DNA of 27,517 bases, from the NCBI GenBank assembly GCA_964570325.1, contig CAZMXS010000061.1:1-27517 (forward strand). Reading direction: 5' to 3'. The stretch's first letter is position 1; every line of letters starts with the position of its first letter. This document shows positions 1 through 6,205 of the stretch, piece after piece. The notes beneath the pieces are model-generated. The model did no database searches. It saw only the letters and a list, made by a program, of their open reading frames with translations, and was not told the DNA's origin. This DNA is from CAZMXS01 sp964570325. GTDB lineage: Bacteria > Verrucomicrobiota > Kiritimatiellia > CAIQIC01 > CAZMXS01. Position numbers and translations under genes: made by a program.

Positions 1-594
1 CAGTTGACCACCGCGGCGGGCCCATACGGGTCGGTACTGCCGACGACGAGCTGGCAGGCGTTTGGGAGCAATGTCGAAATTACGGCGACAGCCGATGCGT
101 ATTATCACTTCACCACTTGGGATGGCGATGCCCTCGGCAATACGAATCCGTTGTTCCTGCTGATGGACGGGCCGAAGTCGGTGACGGCGTATTTCCAGGC
201 CAACATGACCACGAACAAGCCGACGCCGGAATGGTGGTTGGCGAAATACGGGATCACAAACGACTTTGAGGAGGCCGTGACCAACGACGTGGATGAGGAC
301 GGTGTGCCGACAGGCGACGAATATGTGATGAACACAGATCCAACAAATGAGCTTTCGTATCTGCGATTGATCGCTATTGGTTTGGAAGAAGCCGGCGAAA
401 CGCTCACCTGGCCATGCGCAACGGATCGCGTGTATGACGTGCAATACGACCTGGGAGATCCGAGCGATGGCTGGATCCCGCTGGAGGGCTTCACCGATAT
501 CGAACCGGACTCCACGCAATTGGTCATTACCAACGCGCTGGACGCGAATGCGCTGAAACTCTATCGAATCAGAGTGCGTCTGCCGGGGAAATAG
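1..594 (+). CDS. C-terminal part of a secreted protein with InlB-type repeat and calcium-binding-like tail (5' truncated)
   Basis: The frame is open from base 1, so the gene begins left of the window; about 197 residues are visible. The first ~65 residues resemble a bacterial InlB B-repeat-like unit: a GSV motif, then VEITATADAYYHFTTWDGDA, then a stretch ending KSVTAYF, a usual closing pattern of this repeat. Next come EWWLAKYGI and an acidic segment DVDEDGVPTGDEY followed by NTDPTN, the thrombospondin-3-like calcium-binding pattern common in exported proteins of PVC bacteria. The last ~70 residues look like a beta-rich tail; it ends RVRLPGK with no PEP-CTERM or other anchor. Function is not recognisable; it is probably exported, as adhesin or enzyme accessory region. 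The domain reading is from sequence pattern only. Confidence 0.75.
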   Translation, partial: QLTTAAGPYGSVLPTTSWQAFGSNVEITATADAYYHFTTWDGDALGNTNPLFLLMDGPKSVTAYFQANMTTNKPTPEWWLAKYGITNDFEEAVTNDVDEDGVPTGDEYVMNTDPTNELSYLRLIAIGLEEAGETLTWPCATDRVYDVQYDLGDPSDGWIPLEGFTDIEPDSTQLVITNALDANALKLYRIRVRLPGK

Positions 595-675
595 ACCCGC
601 TCCAGTGGCTTCCTACGAGCAGGTATTTGACAACCGGGCATACGTCCGGCTATTCTTTATCTGCGGTGAGCCGAA

Positions 676-1020
676 ATGACGGAGACGATTTCACCGGTGT
701 TCCTGACCGGCCTGGCTATCGTCATCGTAGCGCTGGGCCTGGGTGTCTATTCCACCTACACCAGTTTCAAAAACGCGCGCGGTCCGCGGGAGCGCGCCTT
801 TCTGCTGGCCAGCAGCCTCGCCTGCTGGACGCTGGTGATGGTTGTTTTGTTGAGCGAACTCTTTCTCCCCAATCCCTTTTCTTATTATATGCTGATCGCG
901 GTCTTGTTTGCGGCCCCGGTCGTGGGCTACGTGGTGGACCGGCAGTTACGAAAGATCCGGCGCGCGGAGAACATTCGGGAACTCCGCGCGGATGAAAGCG
1001 CTAAACAGCCGTGCGATTAG
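676..1020 (+). CDS. Small membrane protein of unknown function
   Basis: 114 residues starting MTETISPVF. Three hydrophobic segments are visible: about residues 8-27, 42-62 and 67-87, separated by short basic or polar stretches (KNARGPRER between the first two, VDRQLRKIRR after the third). The C-terminal ~30 residues are charged and probably cytoplasmic. I do not recognise a family. The ATG at 676 is the natural start: the overlapping longer frame at 627 is low-complexity and not protein-like, and no better start exists in this frame. The broken PEP-CTERM gene follows 17 bases after the stop, so the two may once have been cotranscribed. Confidence 0.6.
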   Translation: MTETISPVFLTGLAIVIVALGLGVYSTYTSFKNARGPRERAFLLASSLACWTLVMVVLLSELFLPNPFSYYMLIAVLFAAPVVGYVVDRQLRKIRRAENIRELRADESAKQPCD

Positions 1021-1037
1021 GGAGTATCATCACGGAT

Positions 1038-1901
1038 ATGAAAAGACATGCAGGGTGGCGGCTGGTTTGAATTGCCTATGGTCTTTGGCTGGGCGGAGCA
1101 CTGACCGCCGCCGCGGCCACGTATAATATGTACGGGGGCGCCTACAACAACTGGCCCGGAACCTGGACGCCCATCACCAGTCTCAACGACCCCATTGACA
1201 CATTCACGCCCCATTACGATCGGCTGGACTTTGTCGGCGACAGCGCCGATCCATGCGCCTACTAGGCCTACGACGACAACTACATCTATTTCCGGGTGCG
1301 CGTGCTCGGCACGGGCACCCAGCCCAGTGACTGGCAGGACACCATTTGGTTGATGATGGATCAACTTGACATCGGGGTGTCCAACGCGCCGGACTATGCG
1401 TTCGGCTGGGACACCAAGGGCCGCTTTGAGCCCGGCCAGCAACAAGAGCATGGACTGGAACTGATGGTGCTCAACAGTTATGGCGCCACATGGGGCAATG
1501 TCACCATGGGCGACCGCGACGGGCTCTGGTCGGCCAAGATCTCGCCGCCGGATTTCAACACCAACGGCAACGGTTTTGTCCGCACCATTGACGCTCAGTT
1601 GACGCTGGGTTTCACCAACACCACCTTCGTGGACATGGCCATCGCCTGGAATTACCTGAGCGCCCCAGCCACTACCTGCACGCTTGCCCGCGGTCAGGCT
1701 TGGCGGGTTCAGTATGCCAGCCGGGCGGATAGCACGGACCACACCGCGCCCAATGACGACATCGCCGGCAATGGCACGCCCGCCAGCTCGATCGCGCTGT
1801 GGTGCGACGCCATCATGGTGCCCGAACCGGCCACCTGGAGCCTGGGCGGACTGGCGGCGTTGCTGCTGCTGGCTTGGCGGCGCCTGCGCCGCGCGCATTA
1901 A
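1038..1901 (+). pseudogene. PEP-CTERM sorting-signal protein interrupted by two in-frame stop codons
   Basis: One frame reads from ATG 1038 to the stop at 1899-1901 except for TGA at 1068 and TAG at 1263. Residues 1-10 are MKRHAGWRLV; after the first stop the signal peptide continues IAYGLWLGGALTAAAA. The mature part runs through LDFVGDSADPCAY, the second stop, then AYDDNYIYFRVRV. It ends VPEPATWSLGGLAAL, a hydrophobic helix and RRLRRAH: a textbook PEP-CTERM sorting signal (established family knowledge: recognised by exosortase in the inner membrane). Both stops lie where Trp (TGG) would fit, so each could be a single G-to-A change. Coding quality stays high on both sides of each stop, suggesting recent inactivation. 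An ATG at 1296 could give a leaderless 201-residue fragment, which would not be exported. Alternatives are sequencing error or readthrough. Confidence 0.75.
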
Positions 1902-1990
1902 CGCGGCGCGCGGTTCGGTGTCCGCGCGATTCCAAGTTCGTCTTCAACGGCGCGTGGCGCGCGTATTTTCTTCAAAGCCGACGGTCGCCG

Positions 1991-2374
1991 TCATACGACC
2001 CAGACTTCCCGCCGGCGCGGGCCGTCAAACTCGCACAGGAAAATGCCCTGCCACGTCCCGAGGCACAGACGCCCGCCGCTTACGAGCACGCGGACGGATG
2101 AGCCCATCAGGCTGGCTTTGACATGGGCGGCGGAGTTGCCCTCGCCATGGGCATAGCCGGCGCGCCACGGAACCATGCGCTCCAGCGCGGCGCCGATGTC
2201 GGCGACGACGTCCGGGTCGGCATGCTCGTTGATTGTGATGCCCGCCGTGGTATGCGGCACGAAAACCGTGATCGCTCCGTCCGCGCAGCCGAGTTCGGCG
2301 AGCGCTTCCTGCACCGGTCGGGTAATGTCAACAAAATCCGTCCGGCTCCCGGTTTGAATGGATATTTTTTTCAT
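1991..2374 (-). CDS. yjbQ: YjbQ/UPF0047 family protein (secondary thiamine-phosphate synthase type)
   Basis: 127 residues, close to the usual ~130-140 of the family. Diagnostic motifs are in order: ITRPVQEAL near residue 18, FVPHTTAGITINEHADPDV (about 38-56), WRAGYAHGEGNSAAHVKASL (about 70-89), and GTWQGIFLCEFDGPRRR near the C terminus. His residues of the HTTAG and GNSAAH segments are those thought to form the active or metal site. Members can form thiamine phosphate as a secondary activity, but the physiological role is unsettled. Single cytoplasmic domain, no signal peptide. It is divergent from the CNNM-like gene at 2403, with only 28 bases between the two starts, and no clear Shine-Dalgarno precedes its ATG. 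Confidence 0.9.
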   Translation of the reverse strand: MKKISIQTGSRTDFVDITRPVQEALAELGCADGAITVFVPHTTAGITINEHADPDVVADIGAALERMVPWRAGYAHGEGNSAAHVKASLMGSSVRVLVSGGRLCLGTWQGIFLCEFDGPRRREVWVV

Positions 2375-2402
2375 GGGGGTTTATGATAGCATCCGGTATT
2401 CG

Positions 2403-3638
2403 ATGAGTCTTGAATTTATATTACTGTGCGGCGCGTTCGTTTTGCTGATGATCTGCTCCGGTTTTTGTTCCAGTAGTGAAACCGCCTTCTTCTCCCTGAA
2501 CCCGTTGCAGGTGCGCCGGATCACGAAGGCCAATCCGTCGGCGGGAGGACGGATCCATGACATCCTCGCCCGTCCCCAGCAACTGCTTTCCACGATCCTG
2601 ATCGGCAACACGATGGTCAACGTCGCAATCGCCGCGGTGGGTTACACCATCGCGGAACGGTTGTTTCCAGGGCGCGGCGAACGGATTTCGATCCCGGTGG
2701 TAACGGTGTTGCTGATCGTCTTTGGCGAAGCGGGGCCCAAGCGCATTGGCTTGCTGCTCGCGGAGCAACTGGCACAGCTTTACTCCACCTTTGTGCCGTG
2801 GCTGATCCGGCTGGCCGCGCCGCTGCGGCTGGTGTTGGAGAAACTGACCCAGAAATTCGAGCGTTTTTTCCGTCCGCGCGGCAAGACACTCAGCGAGGAG
2901 GAGTTCGAGACCGTCCTGGAAGTCGGCAGCGAAGAGGGCATTCTCAACGCGGACGAGCTGGCGATGATCAAATCCATCATCCGGCTGGAATCGCTGAAGG
3001 CCAGCGATGTCATGACGCCGCGCGTGGATCTGATCGGGATTGACCTGAATGACGGCCAGTGCGACCGCCTGCGGCGAGCCCGCGAATCCAAGCGCAATTT
3101 CCTGCTGCTCTATCGCGATCAGTTTGACAACGTCGAAAGTTTCCTCGACGTCCGGAAGTATCTGCTGGATCCCGAGCACCGGCTGGAAAACGCGCAATTC
3201 CCGGCGTTCTACGTGCCGGAAAACGCGCCGCTGAACCGGTTGATCGCCAAGTTTCAGAAAGAGCACCGACGCATCGCCGTGGTGGTGGACGAATATGGCG
3301 GCACGGCCGGGGTAATCACGCGCGGCGACATTCTGGAGGAGATCACCGGCGAGATCTATAACGAACTGAACAAGCCGCGCCCGCTGTTTCAGAACGCCGG
3401 GCCGCATCGCTGGCTGGTGGATGCCAACATCAGCCTGGAGGAAATCAACCGCAAACTGCGGCTGCGGCTGCAGGCCGAGGGGGCCGACCGGCTCGCCGGC
3501 TGGGTGACCGCCCACGCCGGCCACATTCCCCAGCAGGACGACGTAGTGGCGGCGCAGGGCGTACGCATCACCGTTCTGCAAACCATCAAACACCGGGTTA
3601 CGCTCGCGCAGATCGAAAAGCTGGAGGAAGGGCCGTGA
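2403..3638 (+). CDS. CNNM/CorC-HlyC family membrane protein (DUF21, CBS pair, CorC_HlyC domain)
   Basis: 411 residues from ATG 2403 (MSLEFILLCGAFV). I prefer this to the upstream ATG at 2358, which overlaps the divergent yjbQ start and adds 15 atypical residues before the usual DUF21 beginning. Residues ~1-180 form the DUF21 membrane domain with SGFCSSSETAFFSL, ILIGNTMVNVAIAA and the conserved acidic-PK turn GEAGPKRIG. Residues ~185-325 carry two CBS motifs: ASDVMTPRVDLIGID and the AVVVDEYGGTAGVITRGD/ILEEITGEI stretch. Residues ~330-411 form the CorC_HlyC C-terminal domain. The family is linked to magnesium or other divalent-cation efflux; the older 'hemolysin' name is misleading. The stop overlaps the start of the next gene, so the two are almost certainly cotranscribed and coupled. 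Confidence 0.9.
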   Translation: MSLEFILLCGAFVLLMICSGFCSSSETAFFSLNPLQVRRITKANPSAGGRIHDILARPQQLLSTILIGNTMVNVAIAAVGYTIAERLFPGRGERISIPVVTVLLIVFGEAGPKRIGLLLAEQLAQLYSTFVPWLIRLAAPLRLVLEKLTQKFERFFRPRGKTLSEEEFETVLEVGSEEGILNADELAMIKSIIRLESLKASDVMTPRVDLIGIDLNDGQCDRLRRARESKRNFLLLYRDQFDNVESFLDVRKYLLDPEHRLENAQFPAFYVPENAPLNRLIAKFQKEHRRIAVVVDEYGGTAGVITRGDILEEITGEIYNELNKPRPLFQNAGPHRWLVDANISLEEINRKLRLRLQAEGADRLAGWVTAHAGHIPQQDDVVAAQGVRITVLQTIKHRVTLAQIEKLEEGP

Positions 3639-4600
3639 TGCTGGAGTCCATCCTGCTGCTGATCTGCTTTGCCGCCGCCTGGTTCTTCGCGGGCATCGAG
3701 ACCGGCGTGATTTCGATCAACCGGCTGCGTCTGCGGCACCTGGTCCGGCGCAAGGTTCCGGGCGCCGAGACGATCCAATTGTTTGTGCGCAACACGGACC
3801 TGTTGTTCGGCACGGTGCTGGTCGGCAACAATATCGCCTGCACGGTGGCCTCCATCACGGCCGTGGGGCTGGCCACGGAGCGCTGGGGCCCGCGGGGTGC
3901 GGCGGCCGCCGGCGTCCTGACCACGTTGATTATCCTGATTTTCTGCGAGTTTTTCCCCAAAGCATGGTTCCAGAGCTTTCCAGCCGCGCGGTGCCTGCCG
4001 TTCGCGCCGCTGCTCAACGCGGTGCGGTTGGTGCTGACCCCGTTGAGCGTACCCTTGATGTTTGTCGTGCGCCATGTCATTCCGGTGCGGGCGCGGAACC
4101 CGGAGAAAAACCAACCGTTCATCACGCGCGAGGAGATCATCCACCTGGCCGGCGAAGGCAAGAGCAGCGGCATCCTGACGGCAGCCGAACACCAGATGAT
4201 TCACGATGTCATCCAGCTCAAGACCAAGGCCTGCCGTGAAATCATGACCCCGCGGGATAAAATCGTTTCCGTCCGCACCAGCACGACCGTGGCGCAGATG
4301 GTCCAACTGGCGCGCGTGAAGGAGCACAACCGGTTTCCGGTATTCGACGACCGGCAGGGCGCGTTCGTCGGCATTGTGCACATCTTTGACGTGCTGGCGG
4401 ACCCCGATCCCGGCAACAAAACCGCCGCCGATTACATGCGGCCGCCGCAGATGGTGGCGGATCATACGCCGGTGGACCATGTGCTGCCGCGTATGCGCGT
4501 CACCCGGCAGCCGCTGGTGCTGGTGAGCGATGAGCGCCTGGAAGTCATCGGCCTCGTAACCTTGGAGGACGTGCTGGATGAAGTGGTCGGCCGGTTGTGA
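3638..4600 (+). CDS. Second CNNM/CorC-like membrane protein lacking the C-terminal CorC_HlyC domain
   Basis: About 320 residues. The first A of its ATG is the last base of the previous stop codon; a GTG at 3635 is an equally possible start. GGAGG at 3623-3627 lies 10 bases before the ATG and 7 before the GTG. The N-terminal ~170 residues form a DUF21 domain (ETGVISINRLRLRHLVRR, VLVGNNIACTVASITAVG, CEFFPKAW with the conserved PK). A CBS pair follows, with REIMTPRDKIVSV and PLVLVSDERLEVIGLVTLED. The protein stops at EDVLDEVVGRL, exactly where the partner continues into CorC_HlyC, so it is naturally short rather than frameshifted. CNNM proteins dimerise through CBS domains; a heterodimer with its neighbour is an inference from the tandem arrangement. 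Confidence 0.88.
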   Translation: MLESILLLICFAAAWFFAGIETGVISINRLRLRHLVRRKVPGAETIQLFVRNTDLLFGTVLVGNNIACTVASITAVGLATERWGPRGAAAAGVLTTLIILIFCEFFPKAWFQSFPAARCLPFAPLLNAVRLVLTPLSVPLMFVVRHVIPVRARNPEKNQPFITREEIIHLAGEGKSSGILTAAEHQMIHDVIQLKTKACREIMTPRDKIVSVRTSTTVAQMVQLARVKEHNRFPVFDDRQGAFVGIVHIFDVLADPDPGNKTAADYMRPPQMVADHTPVDHVLPRMRVTRQPLVLVSDERLEVIGLVTLEDVLDEVVGRL

Positions 4601-4615
4601 GGGGGCTGGCGCCGG

Positions 4616-5233
4616 TCAGCGATCCATCCGGTCCACTTCGGCGAGCATGGCCTGATAGCATTCGGGGCAGAAACCGTGGGTGAACGTCACCGGGGCATGG
4701 TCGGTGAGGTAATGTTCCACCGTGGTCCATTGGTTGCCGGCGTCCCGGATTTTCTTGCACCGGCTGCAGATGGGCAGAATCCCCTCCAATTGGCTGATAC
4801 GGCGCAGCGCCTCTTCCAGTTCGCGCACGCGCCGGGCCAGTTGCTCCTGCAGTTCCACGGTGCGGAAGGCCACGTTGATCCGGGCCAGCAGTTCCTCGGG
4901 TTCAAAAGGCTTGGAGACAAAATCCTGCGCCCCGGCGTCCAGGCTGGCGGAAATATCTCCAGGGGCCTGCTTGACGGTCAGGAACAGGACGTAGGTGTTC
5001 GCCAGCCGCGGGTCCGCGCGGATTTGCCGCAGCACGGCGGGGCCGTCGAGCCCCGGCATCATCCAGTCGAGCACCACGACCGGCGGCGGCGCCGCGCCTT
5101 GCATGATGTCCCATGCTTGGGCGCCATCCGTGGCGGTCAGCACGTCGTAGCCGGCCTGTGCCAGAATTCCGGCCAGCGCGCGCCGGGCCAGGGGGTCGTC
5201 ATCGGCAATCAACAGGGTGCGGGGTGTCGTCAT
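4616..5233 (-). CDS. Response regulator: receiver domain, coiled coil, four-cysteine C-terminal tail
   Basis: 205 residues starting MTTPRTLLIADDD; the frame is open upstream to 5431 but those residues do not resemble receiver sequence. The receiver domain (1-122) has the acidic pair D11/D12, phospho-acceptor D56 in LDWMMPGLDG, T86 and K108 in FVSKPF. Residues ~125-150 (VELQEQLARRVRELEEALRR) form a coiled coil. The tail LPICSRCKKIRDAGNQW...HGFCPEC carries two CxxC pairs, C156/C159 and C189/C192, plus H178 and H186. This tail recurs at the end of receiver and PAS proteins of many bacteria; a metal-binding role is likely but inferred. There is no DNA-binding or enzyme output domain, so output probably runs through protein contacts. 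No histidine kinase is present in the window. Confidence 0.88.
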   Translation of the reverse strand: MTTPRTLLIADDDPLARRALAGILAQAGYDVLTATDGAQAWDIMQGAAPPPVVVLDWMMPGLDGPAVLRQIRADPRLANTYVLFLTVKQAPGDISASLDAGAQDFVSKPFEPEELLARINVAFRTVELQEQLARRVRELEEALRRISQLEGILPICSRCKKIRDAGNQWTTVEHYLTDHAPVTFTHGFCPECYQAMLAEVDRMDR

Positions 5234-5289
5234 GGCCGCGGGATGTACCACAAGCGGTCCGCAAAGGAAAGCCGGGAACGGGCCGGCGG

Positions 5290-5937
5290 TCACACCTTCC
5301 GGAGAATGCTCAACAGGACCAGCACGCCGGAAAGAAAAACAATCGCCCCCGCGGTCTTGTGAACCCATTTCATGCCGTCGCCCCGCGCGAGCCGGCGAAA
5401 GCGCTGCGCCATGCCGCTGAGGATGAACCACCAGAAGGCGGAGCCGCCCAGCACCCCCAGGACCAGGATCGAGCCGTGGACATGGTCGCGGTCAACATCC
5501 GTCGCCAGGTTCATGGTGGCGAAAATCGCGGCGAAGGCGATGAGCGTCAGCGGATTAGTCATGGTCAGAAATAAAGCGGATGTGAACCCGCTGACATAAG
5601 TGGTCCCGGCCGCGGCCGCCCGCCGCGGGTGCGGCTCTTTCAGGTAATTCTTGACGCCGATTACCAGCAGCGCGATGCCGCCGACCAGGCGGATGCACAC
5701 CTGGTTGCAACTGATGAAGTCGTCAATGAAGGTCAGGCCGAAGGCGGCCACGCAGGCGTAAAATGCATCCGCCACCGCCGCGCCCAGTCCGGATACAAAA
5801 CCGTGCAGGCGGTTGACCGCGATAGTGCGCTGGATGCAAAGCACACCGACCGCGCCGATCGGCGCCGCCACCAGGATCCCGCCGATGAAGCCCCAGATCA
5901 GCGTCTCCAAGTATTGATATAGGTCGGAACCAGCCAT
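5290..5937 (-). CDS. LysE/RhtB family exporter
   Basis: 215 residues, the usual length for LysE-type amino-acid exporters. The N-terminal helix WGFIGGILVAAPIGAVGVLC has the family G-x(3-5)-PGP-like turn (here APIGAVG). It is followed by VSGLGAAVADAFYACVAAFGL, then LVGGIALLVIGVKNYL before a basic cytoplasmic loop (KEPHPRRAAAAG). The second half opens with FTSALFLTMTNPLTLIAFAAIF, whose TNPLT motif is characteristic. Six hydrophobic helices are apparent. The substrate cannot be predicted; amino acids or similar small solutes are typical. It precedes the response regulator on the same strand with 56 bases between, so they may share a transcript. Confidence 0.85.
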   Translation of the reverse strand: MAGSDLYQYLETLIWGFIGGILVAAPIGAVGVLCIQRTIAVNRLHGFVSGLGAAVADAFYACVAAFGLTFIDDFISCNQVCIRLVGGIALLVIGVKNYLKEPHPRRAAAAGTTYVSGFTSALFLTMTNPLTLIAFAAIFATMNLATDVDRDHVHGSILVLGVLGGSAFWWFILSGMAQRFRRLARGDGMKWVHKTAGAIVFLSGVLVLLSILRKV

Positions 5938-5990
5938 TTTCTCGGCGCCATTCTAGCGGGCGAATTAGTTACGGCAACCCTAGTTTTTAA

Positions 5991-6060
5991 GGAACCCGCG
6001 TGAGAGACGCCGCGCGGTTTTGCGTTAAATCAATCCGCGCCCGACCAACTAGTGGGTTCC
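5991..6060. other. Nested inverted repeats upstream of the YgfK-type gene
   Basis: Outer arms GGAACCC (5991-5997) and GGGTTCC (6054-6060) enclose inner arms GCGCGG (6012-6017) and CCGCGC (6035-6040). They lie in the 268-base gap between the divergent LysE gene and the flavoprotein gene. They could be a structured leader or an operator region; the arms are short and chance pairing in GC-rich DNA is possible. Confidence 0.25.
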
Positions 6061-6194
6061 GATGAATCAACCATCTTGGGCTGACCCAAGCGTTGGCGCG
6101 GGTTCGGCGGACGGCCCCCTTACTTTCCCTCGCGCTTGCCGTAATTGGGATTGGCGGGTACGATATGGACCATCAAGGCATAACCCCGCAACGC

Positions 6195-6200
6195 GGAGGA
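6195..6200 (+). promoter_or_regulatory. Ribosome binding site that fixes the GTG start at 6206
   Basis: GGAGGA ends 5 bases before GTG 6206, after which the protein reads VSDKFQVLATEQLAHWV, the natural beginning of the YgfK family. The frame is open to an ATG at 6062, but the 48 extra residues look non-family and that ATG has no such site. Confidence 0.7.
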
Positions 6201-6205
6201 TCATC

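Noticed and set aside
1038..1901. Stop-codon recoding (selenocysteine, pyrrolysine or alternative code) in the PEP-CTERM gene
   Set aside because: Two different stop codons are involved, no SECIS-like element was seen, and other genes in the window end normally with TGA, TAG or TAA. Nonsense mutation is simpler.
2421..3593. 390-residue minus-strand open frame
   Set aside because: Antisense to the CNNM-like gene, no domain or ribosome site; a GC-rich shadow.
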